Positions 34,150-40,800 of a DNA stretch of 40,800 bases are shown piece after piece. The position numbers and the translations under genes were made by a program. The stretch is from an uncultured Methanobrevibacter sp. (GTDB taxonomy: Archaea > Methanobacteriota > Methanobacteria > Methanobacteriales > Methanobacteriaceae), in contig NZ_CAMVEE010000018.1 of the NCBI RefSeq assembly GCF_947166415.1, positions 1 through 40,800 on the forward strand, given 5' to 3'. A model generated the notes under the pieces. That model was not told where the DNA came from. It did not search any database and worked only from the letters and a program-made list of their open reading frames with translations. Numbering within the stretch: the stretch's first letter is position 1; each line of letters starts with the position of its first letter.

Positions 34150-35556
34150 ATGGAAATGCCACAATTAATGCATGAGCAGTACCTCGAAGCCAAAGGGATT
34201 ATAGAAAACTCAAAGGACATCAAAATATATTCCCACATTGACTGCGACGGAATCTGTTCAGGCGCAATACTATCAACCATCTTAGACAGACAAGAAAAAC
34301 CTCATGAAATAGAATTTGTTAACTTGGATGTTCTGGACGACATTGAACTTGACCATGAACTTACAATATTTTCAGATTTAGGTTCAGGCCAAAGAATTGA
34401 TACAAACGCAAAGAAAGGTCAAAAGATAATCATTCTGGACCACCACCCTCCGTTAAGGGACCTCGATTATAAAAACGACAAGGATTACACTTATCTTGAA
34501 ATCAATCCCATGCACCATGGAATTGACGGGTCTTACTATGTCTGCGGTGGAGGATTATGCTATTTTCTAGCAAAGGAATTCGGATACACTGATTTAAGTT
34601 GGATTGGAGTCCTGTCAGCTATTGGAGACATGCAAAATACAAAATCAGGTCATTTTGAAGGCCTGAACGAAATCATCCAGCAGGACGCAATCGACGGAGG
34701 TTATCTGAAACTTACCAAAAGCGACATCAACATTTACGGAAGGAATACACGACCACTGTTTGTAGCCCTTTCCTATTTCAGTGACGTGAAGCTGCCGATT
34801 ACAAACAATACCACAGAAACAATGGCCGTTTTAGAGGAGCTAGGTATTGATGAAAAAAACAACAGAAAAACTTTAAATCAGCTCACAATGGAAGAAAAAG
34901 GAAAGCTATACCAAAAGCTCAACGAAATGATATCAAAAGTAGTGCCTGGAAGATATGTTCAATACATTCCACGATTAATCATTGGAGACTCATATACTTT
35001 CATGAAGGAAGATGAAACAAGCTTTTTAAGGGACGGCTCAGAATTTTCAACAGCAATGAATGCATGTGGAAGAAACCATCAGGAAGAAATTGCAATGGAA
35101 GTTCTCAAGGGCGACAGGATTGAAGCGTTTGATCAACTTGAAGCGGTAAGTCTTGAACATAGACGCAATTTAGCTCAAGCAATATCAAAGGTTACAGAGG
35201 ATGAAAATACAAATATAATTGAATTGGAAAATCTTCAATACTTCGACGGAACTGGAATCAAACCCGAAATAGTTGGAACTGTAACCGGCATGATACTTGG
35301 AAGCTGCAATTGGAAAAAACCAATTATTGGATTTACACAAACTGATGACAAAGGTCTTAAAATATCCCTTAGATGTTCTAGATTGCTTTCATATGATGGA
35401 ATTCATTTTGGAAATATAATACGCGAGATTGCCTCTAAAGTTGGAGGTACTGGCGGAGGACACGCAATGGCATGCGGTGCTTATATACCTATAGACAAAA
35501 AGAATGAATTTCTTGAACTGTTCAATAACAAATTGAATAATAAACTTACAAATTAA
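34150..35556 (+). CDS. RecJ-like DHH phosphoesterase
   Basis: A 468-residue protein with a DHH domain (SHIDCDGICSGAI at residues 28-40, Asp76 in FSDLGSG, DHH at 97-99) and a DHHA1 domain ending in GGTGGGHAMACGAY. This is the archaeal RecJ-like family, single-stranded exonucleases of which some associate with the GINS replication complex. Whether it acts in replication, repair or RNA decay is not decided by the sequence. Five bases after srp19; no strong ribosome site is seen, and ATG 34156 is an alternative start. Confidence 0.9.
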   Translation: MEMPQLMHEQYLEAKGIIENSKDIKIYSHIDCDGICSGAILSTILDRQEKPHEIEFVNLDVLDDIELDHELTIFSDLGSGQRIDTNAKKGQKIIILDHHPPLRDLDYKNDKDYTYLEINPMHHGIDGSYYVCGGGLCYFLAKEFGYTDLSWIGVLSAIGDMQNTKSGHFEGLNEIIQQDAIDGGYLKLTKSDINIYGRNTRPLFVALSYFSDVKLPITNNTTETMAVLEELGIDEKNNRKTLNQLTMEEKGKLYQKLNEMISKVVPGRYVQYIPRLIIGDSYTFMKEDETSFLRDGSEFSTAMNACGRNHQEEIAMEVLKGDRIEAFDQLEAVSLEHRRNLAQAISKVTEDENTNIIELENLQYFDGTGIKPEIVGTVTGMILGSCNWKKPIIGFTQTDDKGLKISLRCSRLLSYDGIHFGNIIREIASKVGGTGGGHAMACGAYIPIDKKNEFLELFNNKLNNKLTN

Positions 35557-35606
35557 GTATATATACTATAAAGATAATAATACTAATTAATCAAGTATAA
35601 TTGAGG
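35557..35606 (+). promoter_or_regulatory. Promoter with palindromic TATA element
   Basis: AGTATATATACT (about 35557-35568) is a perfect 12-base palindrome in the position of the TATA box, ahead of the winged-helix regulator gene. GAGG at 35603-35606 is the ribosome site. A dyad on the TATA box could let the regulator repress its own gene. Confidence 0.4.
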
Positions 35607-35613
35607 AATGAAT

Positions 35614-36417
35614 ATGAAGGCATTTAAAAAGAGAGGGGCACTTACACATTTTCAAATTCTTAGTGAAATTTCAAAACAAGACCCTCATCTCAAACAAAAA
35701 GATTTGGCTAAAAAATTAGGAATTACTATTCAGGCTGTTTCTGAAAACATCAAAACCTTAATCGAGTTAGGTTATATAACCTCTAAAGATGGAAGATCAC
35801 CTTATAAAATTACCCAAGCAGGTATCGATAAAGTAAAAAGGGATGCAATCAGTTTAAGAAAATACAGCGATTCTGTTTTGGAAACCATGAACCATTACAA
35901 AACCATCTGGCCTGCAATAGCTAAAGAAGACTTAGAAAAAGAAGACATCGTTGGTCTTTTTATGGATAATGGAGTATTATATGCTCATAAAAAAGAAGAG
36001 GCCGCAACAGGTGTCGTTCTTGATTCAGCAAAAGCAGGAACTGACGTGTCATTGACTAATCTTACCGGAATTATTGATATGAGTGTTGGTGAAGTTACAG
36101 TCATTAACGTTCCGACCATTAAAGACGGAGGATCCAAAGCCTGTGATTTAGACTTAATCAAGCATATCTTTGAAAATGGGACAAACAGCGGTGAAAAAAT
36201 AGATAAAGTCGCTGTTGCCGGAACTGTCGCACGTGCCGTAACAAGCATCCTTGACATTCCAATCGACATTGAATTTGCAGCTCCACAAGCAACCGCTAAT
36301 GCTGCACGTAAAGGATTGAATGTTATTGCAATCTGCGTTGGTGACATGAGCAAAGCATTCATCCGTGAACTTGAAAACGAAAAAATCAAATTTAATATCA
36401 TTGACGGGGCAAAATAA
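35614..36417 (+). CDS. Winged-helix transcriptional regulator
   Basis: About 267 residues. Residues 1-75 form a winged helix-turn-helix with recognition part KDLAKKLGITIQAVSENIKT and a wing KDGRSPYKIT, like MarR- or Lrp-type domains. The remaining ~190 residues look like a ligand-binding or enzymatic domain (GVVLDSAKAGTDVSLTNLTG, VAVAGTVARAVTSI) of a conserved archaeal regulator family (COG1497-like by memory). The ligand is unknown. The start at 35614 is preferred over 35608 because GAGG lies 7 bases before it and only 1 base before the other. It is convergent with the helicase gene without any gap. Confidence 0.82.
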   Translation: MKAFKKRGALTHFQILSEISKQDPHLKQKDLAKKLGITIQAVSENIKTLIELGYITSKDGRSPYKITQAGIDKVKRDAISLRKYSDSVLETMNHYKTIWPAIAKEDLEKEDIVGLFMDNGVLYAHKKEEAATGVVLDSAKAGTDVSLTNLTGIIDMSVGEVTVINVPTIKDGGSKACDLDLIKHIFENGTNSGEKIDKVAVAGTVARAVTSILDIPIDIEFAAPQATANAARKGLNVIAICVGDMSKAFIRELENEKIKFNIIDGAK

Positions 36418-37698
36418 CTAATTTTGCCTTACCATCTTTAATAACGCCGCAGCCATTTCCACACAATCCTCACCGGAAGATGAATTTTTCCTGATTACCT
36501 TAATATAATCATCCAAATCCTCATTTCTGATTATGCTTTTAACCTCATCCAAAACAAGCTTATTCTTAATGTCTTCAACTTCCCTTAGCGTGGGAATGCT
36601 TTTTTGAGTAATCTTAACTTTATAGTTCTTTTTGATGTTGACCAGATAAGGTGCATCATAGCTGGACACTAAAGTAAATGCATAACCTTTGTTTCCAGCC
36701 CTCGCTGTTCTTCCAATCCTGTGAATATAATATTCGGGGTTTTGCGGAACATCGAAATTGATTACAACACTTATATTATCCACATCGATTCCACGGGCCG
36801 CCACATCAGTTGCAACCAGAATGCTGATGTTGCCGTTTCGAAACTTGTTCATCACCTTGTAACGGACCTTCTGAGTCATGTCCCCATGAAGCGCATCTGC
36901 CTTATATCCTCTGCTCTTCAATTGCCTTACAACATAATCAACCCTCTTTTTGGTATTGCAGAAAATTAATGACAGCTTCACATCATACGCATCAATCAAA
37001 CGAGCCATGTCTTCGACCTTATGCTTTTCATCTGTTTTAAAGGAATATTGAGTTATTTTCGGAATGGTTTTCTTTGTGGAAGCTATTTTTATGAACTTAG
37101 GTTTCTTCTGATACATTTTAGCAATTCTTTTAATTTCATCAGGCATTGTGGCAGAGAAAAGCAAAGTCTGCCTTTGGTGGGGAGTGTTCCTTAAAATCCG
37201 TTCTATATCTTCCCTGAAGCCCATGTCCAACATTTCATCAGCTTCATCCAAAACAACGCTTTCGATACCAATCAAATCAAGGGATCCCCTTTCAATGTGA
37301 TCAATGACACGGCCAGGTGTTCCAACAACAATGTGGACACCCTTATTCAGAACCCGTAGCTGTTTTCCAATAGGTTGGCCCCCATAAACCGCCAATACCT
37401 TCAGTTTCTTTATATTGGAACCTACCTTTTCTATTTCACCGGCTACCTGAATGCATAGCTCCCTTGTAGGGCATAAAATGATAGCCTGAGGGGACCTGTC
37501 GGGAATGAAAACCTTTTCAAGTATCGGAATTACAAATGCGACTGTTTTGCCGGAACCTGTTTGAGCCTGGCCAATGATGTCCTGGCCTTTCAATGCGGCA
37601 GGTATCGCCATTTCCTGAATAGGTGTTGTCTTTTCAAAGCCCATCTCCTTTATGGCCTTTTTAATATTATCTGAAATGTTAAAATCATCAAAATTCAT
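36418..37698 (-). CDS. DEAD-box RNA helicase
   Basis: A 426-residue ATP-dependent RNA helicase with two RecA-like domains and every family motif: AQTGSGKT (residues 45-52), PTRELC, GTPGRVID, DEAD, SAT, VATDVAARGIDV and HRIGRTAR. It probably remodels RNA in ribosome assembly or mRNA decay, or helps in cold conditions. A short C-terminal tail of about 60 residues lacks a known extra domain. No Shine-Dalgarno site precedes ATG 37698, and the A/T-only upstream bases fit a leaderless message. Confidence 0.95.
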   Translation of the reverse strand: MNFDDFNISDNIKKAIKEMGFEKTTPIQEMAIPAALKGQDIIGQAQTGSGKTVAFVIPILEKVFIPDRSPQAIILCPTRELCIQVAGEIEKVGSNIKKLKVLAVYGGQPIGKQLRVLNKGVHIVVGTPGRVIDHIERGSLDLIGIESVVLDEADEMLDMGFREDIERILRNTPHQRQTLLFSATMPDEIKRIAKMYQKKPKFIKIASTKKTIPKITQYSFKTDEKHKVEDMARLIDAYDVKLSLIFCNTKKRVDYVVRQLKSRGYKADALHGDMTQKVRYKVMNKFRNGNISILVATDVAARGIDVDNISVVINFDVPQNPEYYIHRIGRTARAGNKGYAFTLVSSYDAPYLVNIKKNYKVKITQKSIPTLREVEDIKNKLVLDEVKSIIRNEDLDDYIKVIRKNSSSGEDCVEMAAALLKMVRQN

Positions 37699-37738
37699 TA
37701 TTTAAATATATAAAAAACAAGATATTTAAGAATATTCA

Positions 37739-38608
37739 TTAAAATAAGGTGCTCTGTTGGGTATTATCCTTAACCGGAAAATCGTTGAGATATTCAAAAA
37801 TGTCCTCGACTCCATTCAGGATATTGTTTGAATTGGTCTTTTTGTAGAATACCTCCATTAATCTGTCATTGTTCGGACTTGGAATTGAATAGCTGTTCCC
37901 ATACTTTTTAATGTATTTGTCCTTCAAACCCGGAAAATGCTCATCTAACTTTTTATAGAAATACTGCCTGTTGCCATCCCTAAGCGTAAGGCCCATTCCA
38001 AAGCACAATATGCCTTTAACATCTGCATCAATGCACATGTCAAGGATGCTTGTGATGTTTTCCTCCGTATCATTGATGTATGGCAAAATTGGGCACAGCC
38101 AGACAACTGTGGGGATTCCTTCCTCTTTTAGGATATTCAGGACTTCAACACGCCTTTTTGTGGTGCAGACATTAGGCTCCAGAATGCGGCACAAATCATC
38201 ATCTGCAGTTGTCAAGGTCATCTGAACAACAACTTTTGTCTTTTCATTTATCTTTTTGAGCAAATCAAGGTCCCTTAAAATCAAATCTGACTTGGTGATG
38301 CAGGTAAATCCAAAACCGTATTTGCATATCAGTTCCAAAGACTTGTGAAGATACTTCAAGTCCTTTTCCAAAGGAATATAAGGGTCGCACATCGCTCCGG
38401 TTCCTATCATTGCCTTTTTGCGCCGGGATTTCAATGCCTTTTTAAGCAGTTCCAGGCTGTTGGCCTTGACTTCTATGTCTTCAAACTTGTGATTCATGTT
38501 ATATACATCGCTTCTTGAATCGCAGTATATGCAGCCATGGGTACAGCCCCTATAGAGATTCATCCCGTTTTTGGCGGACAGGATGCTTTTGGAATTAACA
38601 TAGTGCAT
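37739..38608 (-). CDS. Radical SAM protein of the spore photoproduct lyase-like type
   Basis: A 289-residue protein with the radical SAM cluster motif CX3CX2C (Cys22, Cys26, Cys29 in RGCTHGCIYCDSR), followed by MIGTGAMCDPYIPLEKDL and VVQMTLTTADDDLCRILEPN. These belong to the SPL/Rv2578c-like family found in many prokaryotes, where most members have no assigned substrate. True spore photoproduct lyase is unlikely in a non-sporing archaeon. It lies 40 bases upstream of the helicase gene on the same strand. No ribosome site is seen. Confidence 0.85.
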   Translation of the reverse strand: MHYVNSKSILSAKNGMNLYRGCTHGCIYCDSRSDVYNMNHKFEDIEVKANSLELLKKALKSRRKKAMIGTGAMCDPYIPLEKDLKYLHKSLELICKYGFGFTCITKSDLILRDLDLLKKINEKTKVVVQMTLTTADDDLCRILEPNVCTTKRRVEVLNILKEEGIPTVVWLCPILPYINDTEENITSILDMCIDADVKGILCFGMGLTLRDGNRQYFYKKLDEHFPGLKDKYIKKYGNSYSIPSPNNDRLMEVFYKKTNSNNILNGVEDIFEYLNDFPVKDNTQQSTLF

Positions 38609-38908
38609 GCATTAAAGTTGGCTCTGAAGTCTTTTAAAGATTTCTAAAATACATTGAAAACAAAGCTCAAATGAGAAAATGTGGCATGCCATACCCATCC
38701 ACTTATTAAAACATTCCCTATAACATTAGCCATTCAAATAGAATAGAGTTATGCACAATATTTGATATGGCAGATGAAGTTAGTATCGAATATATTGACC
38801 GCAAAATTGATTTAAGCATGATCTGTAACTTTCCCCCACATGAGAATGAATCCGTCTAGACAATATCCGAAGATAAATAATTATACTAAAAATAACAGAC
38901 AATAGATT
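38609..38908. other. Intergenic region with one possible micro-gene
   Basis: 300 bases between divergent genes. It contains a plus-strand 30-codon frame (see 38767) and a TATA-like TAAATAATTATACTAAAAA at 38875-38893, which would start the message of the nuclease gene next to ATG 38909 without a leader. Nothing else was recognised. Confidence 0.4.
38767..38859 (+). CDS. Possible 30-residue micro-protein
   Basis: An ATG-to-TAG frame coding 30 residues, beginning MADEVSIEYIDRKIDLSM and ending HENESV. It is richer in G and C than the surrounding gap, but there is no Shine-Dalgarno site and no homology that I recognise. It may be a small gene, the remnant of a longer one, or chance. Confidence 0.2.
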   Translation: MADEVSIEYIDRKIDLSMICNFPPHENESV

Positions 38909-39598
38909 ATGCAGCAAAAGAACATTACTGGATTTGAAAAGGAATATGAAACTAAAGACCACCCAAACATAAAGGGCGTTCAGATTATTGATGGGAAAAA
39001 CAATTTCCAGATAAGCTGGCTGAATCAACAGGGATACTGCGAATACCAGATATATCTCGAGTATATGAAAGGCATAGAAACACCAGCCACACCGGAAATG
39101 ACCCATGGAAGCGACATCCACAACCAGCTTGAAACCATCTTCAAGCAGGATGCCACACCCTCAACATTTGAAGAGGCCGTTGAAGTATCAAAAAGCGAAG
39201 CAAGCATGTCCAGGGAATGCTTTGTAATCTCTCCCAAATACGGAATAAGAGGATACATTGACGAAATCTGGATGACACCTGAAGAAATCGTGATTATCGA
39301 TGACAAGCCAGGACGCACCCCCTACTTTTCAACAATGAACCAGGTTAGGGCATATTGCCTTGCATTCAAGGACATGACAAATGATGAAAGGCCAATCAAA
39401 GCGGCATTGAGAGAAAGAGGAACTAACAATCTGTTCTGGATTGAAATATTTACAGAAGACGTTGAAAAACAAATCGAATTCACTATAAACAGGATGCACG
39501 GTTTGCTTGAAGGGTCCAGGCCGTTTGTTCCAACCAAAAACCCAAACAAATGCAGATCATGCAGATACAAACGCTACTGTGATCATTATAAAAATTAA
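38909..39598 (+). CDS. Stand-alone Cas4-like PD-(D/E)XK nuclease
   Basis: A 229-residue protein of the Cas4/RecB nuclease type. The active-site order is complete: His71 (GSDIHNQLE), Asp118 (GYIDEIW), Asp132-Asp-Lys region (VIIDDKPGR) and Gln145 (MNQVRAYC). Four Cys for an iron-sulfur cluster are present: Cys44 (GYCEY) and CX2CX5C at 215-224 (CRSCRYKRYC). Family members cut or resect single-stranded DNA ends. There is no CRISPR array or other cas gene here, so a role in repair or defence outside CRISPR is more likely. The message appears leaderless. Its 3' end overlaps the SNase gene. Confidence 0.88.
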   Translation: MQQKNITGFEKEYETKDHPNIKGVQIIDGKNNFQISWLNQQGYCEYQIYLEYMKGIETPATPEMTHGSDIHNQLETIFKQDATPSTFEEAVEVSKSEASMSRECFVISPKYGIRGYIDEIWMTPEEIVIIDDKPGRTPYFSTMNQVRAYCLAFKDMTNDERPIKAALRERGTNNLFWIEIFTEDVEKQIEFTINRMHGLLEGSRPFVPTKNPNKCRSCRYKRYCDHYKN

Positions 39599-40079
39599 TA
39601 GGAAAAAAATATCAATAATATTACTTGCAATCATTGTCGTGAGTGCAGGCCTCGGCCTAATCAACTCACTTACAGGCAGCTCCGAGAGCATATCAAATGA
39701 TTCCGGAACATTGGAAATCAAAGATTCAAAAACAAACCTGACAGAAACGGTCAAATACGAATCATCAGGCGAATGCCTGAGGGTTATTGACGGAGATACA
39801 ATTTGGGTGTACGGTATTGGAGACGTCCGTCTGGTTCAAGTCGACACTCCAGAAAAAGGCGAATCAGGATATGATGATGCAAAGAAGTTTGTTGAAGACC
39901 ACTGCCGTGGAAAAACCGTTTATCTTGATATTGATGATAAGGAACCTGCCGACAAATACGGACGGACATTGGCCATTGTCTACACTGACAGCGAAGACAT
40001 TAACAGAGAACTTTTAAACAACGGACTTGCAAAGGAGCTGTACATACCACCAAGCGAATTTGAAAAAGGAGAAATCTGA
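39579..40079 (+). CDS. Staphylococcal-nuclease-like protein with N-terminal anchor
   Basis: About 166 residues from GTG 39579. A membrane segment (ISIILLAIIVVSAGLGLI) is followed by a short Ser/Asn-rich linker and an SNase domain with CLRVIDGDTIWV, VRLVQVDTPEKGE and DKYGRTLAIVY, which supply the Asp, Arg and Arg residues of the Ca-dependent active site. It probably cuts DNA or RNA outside the membrane. A longer reading from TTG 39507 would put the membrane segment 30 residues inside and overlaps the nuclease gene by 92 bases; GTG 39579 overlaps only by 20 and is preferred, though it has no clear ribosome site. Confidence 0.8.
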   Translation: MIIIKINRKKISIILLAIIVVSAGLGLINSLTGSSESISNDSGTLEIKDSKTNLTETVKYESSGECLRVIDGDTIWVYGIGDVRLVQVDTPEKGESGYDDAKKFVEDHCRGKTVYLDIDDKEPADKYGRTLAIVYTDSEDINRELLNNGLAKELYIPPSEFEKGEI

Positions 40080-40718
40080 TTAAACAACTCTGTTCAATCC
40101 AAGATATATCTTATTTTTCTTATAAACCTTATCAAGTATATCATTCCATTCTTCTGGAGTGATTCTGCCTTTATTTGGAATAAGATTATCCAGTGATGAT
40201 TCGTTCAGATTTAAAATATCCGCTAAAATGAATGACAGTGTCTTTCCTGTCAGGGACAGGTCATAAGGGTCATAGCCTGTTACTGCCAAAACCCAAAGAT
40301 TATTCTTGGTTGCTGTTTTATATTCCTTTTTAAGAGCATCAAACCAGCTTGCAACCTTATTATCCTCGCATCCGATTCCTGAACCTATTGAAATATAATA
40401 ATCTTCACCATCAAATTCTATGGATTCTATTGCATTGTCGATTTTAGCCTTGAGTTCGGGGGAATCCAGACTAAGCTCATATTCATTGTTTGTAATGAAA
40501 TCAGTGATGTGATTTTCAATTTCCTTTTTGTTTTTAAAATAGCCGACAGACTCTATCCTGTCGCAGTCAACATCACACAAATCAAAAATAAGGTCTTCAT
40601 CGACGTCACAAATTTCATATCCTTCAAGCTTATGTGATTTGTATTCCTTAAAGTCGATGCAATAGTTTTCCAAATCTTCCTTATTCAAATACCACAAAAC
40701 CTGAACCTTTTTAATCAT
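40080..40718 (-). CDS. Protein of unknown function, acidic, 212 residues
   Basis: A soluble, Asp/Glu-rich 212-residue protein that I do not recognise. The N-terminal third has VLWYLNKEDLENYC and a Cys/Asp-rich part (CDVDEDLIFDLCDVDCDRIE); the middle has DYYISIGSGIGCEDNKVASW; the C-terminal part LTGKTLSFILADILNLNESS may be helical. No signal peptide or membrane segment. Its stop codon abuts that of the SNase gene (convergent, no gap). Only 32 bases separate it from an upstream gene on the same strand. Confidence 0.65.
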   Translation of the reverse strand: MIKKVQVLWYLNKEDLENYCIDFKEYKSHKLEGYEICDVDEDLIFDLCDVDCDRIESVGYFKNKKEIENHITDFITNNEYELSLDSPELKAKIDNAIESIEFDGEDYYISIGSGIGCEDNKVASWFDALKKEYKTATKNNLWVLAVTGYDPYDLSLTGKTLSFILADILNLNESSLDNLIPNKGRITPEEWNDILDKVYKKNKIYLGLNRVV

Positions 40719-40726
40719 AATATCTT

Positions 40727-40741
40727 AAAAAAATAAAAAAA
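40727..40741 (-). terminator. T-run between the last two minus-strand genes
   Basis: On the minus strand two runs of seven T (40741-40735 and 40733-40727) lie between the end of the partial gene and ATG 40718. They may end the upstream transcript, although they lie close to where the next gene must begin transcription. Confidence 0.35.
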
Positions 40742-40750
40742 GAAGAGAGC

Positions 40751-40800
40751 TTATCTAAGCTCATCGATAACAACTGTTCTAGTGAAATCTGAAAAAATCC
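40751..40800 (-). CDS. C-terminal end of a gene entering from the right
   Basis: The minus strand from 40798 reads IFSDFTRTVVIDELR and then TAA at 40753-40751, followed by T-runs. This is a plausible protein end, with the other two frames interrupted or less protein-like. Too little is visible to name it. Confidence 0.4.
   Translation of the reverse strand, partial: IFSDFTRTVVIDELR

Noticed and set aside
35985-36401. Minus-strand 138-codon frame
   Set aside because: Antisense to the regulator gene, which has a clear domain structure; the antisense frame has Ala/Ser-rich shadow composition.
37739-38608. True spore photoproduct lyase
   Set aside because: Only the broad family features are seen, and a methanogenic archaeon forms no spores.
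38780-39121. Minus-strand 113-codon hydrophobic frame
   Set aside because: It overlaps the Cas4-like gene, whose active-site residues are intact; hydrophobicity comes from reading acidic and Lys codons in reverse.
38909-39598. Cas4-like gene as part of a CRISPR-Cas locus
   Set aside because: There is no repeat-spacer array and no cas1, cas2 or effector gene in the window.

Overview
The window reads as chromosome of a methanogenic archaeon of the Methanobrevibacter type (Methanobacteriales). The evidence is archaeal archaeosine tRNA-guanine transglycosylase, SRP19, an archaeal-type HMG-CoA synthase, tRNA genes without encoded CCA, AT-rich TATA promoters, Shine-Dalgarno sites of the GGTGAT type, and large secreted proteins like the adhesin-like proteins of gut Methanobrevibacter. 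The genus is inferred from overall character, not from a database match.

Layout. 1-5.5 kb (minus strand): HMG-CoA synthase, two tRNA-Gly genes, then an operon tgtA - methyltransferase - flippase. 5.7-8.9 kb: an MnmC2-like methyltransferase, convergent with a five-repeat secreted protein. 9.3-13.5 kb (minus): a tight operon purC-purS-purQ-cobA-glmS. 13.6-16.1 kb: three small proteins of unknown function and a sodium-dependent NSS-family transporter.

16.2-27 kb is the most interesting part, a surface-polymer island. On the minus strand an operon runs from a nucleotidyltransferase/PEP mutase fusion (AepX) through a phosphoesterase, an SDR enzyme, a LicC/PntC-like nucleotidyltransferase, an unrecognised NAD(P)-binding protein and phosphonopyruvate decarboxylase (AepY) to a LicD protein. 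Divergently on the plus strand are a second LicD protein, a GpsA-type glycerol-3-phosphate dehydrogenase and an IspD/TarI-like cytidylyltransferase. A third LicD gene faces them. My reading is that PEP is turned into phosphonoacetaldehyde and then a C2 phosphonate, nucleotide-activated, and put on a surface glycan by LicD, while GpsA and the IspD-like enzyme make a second CDP-activated polyol phosphate, perhaps CDP-glycerol. No 2-aminoethylphosphonate transaminase is visible, so hydroxyethylphosphonate is a candidate product.

27-34 kb continues the envelope theme with an acyltransferase-3 protein, a secreted repeat protein with a Gly-rich insert, a family 2 glycosyltransferase and UDP-galactopyranose mutase, mixed with a flavodoxin/iron-sulfur flavoprotein pair and hemD. 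34-40.8 kb holds information-processing and nuclease genes: SRP19, a RecJ-like DHH protein, a winged-helix regulator, a DEAD-box helicase, an SPL-type radical SAM protein, a stand-alone Cas4-like nuclease overlapping a membrane-anchored SNase, an unknown protein, and the end of a gene that leaves the window. No CRISPR array, insertion sequence or rRNA was seen.
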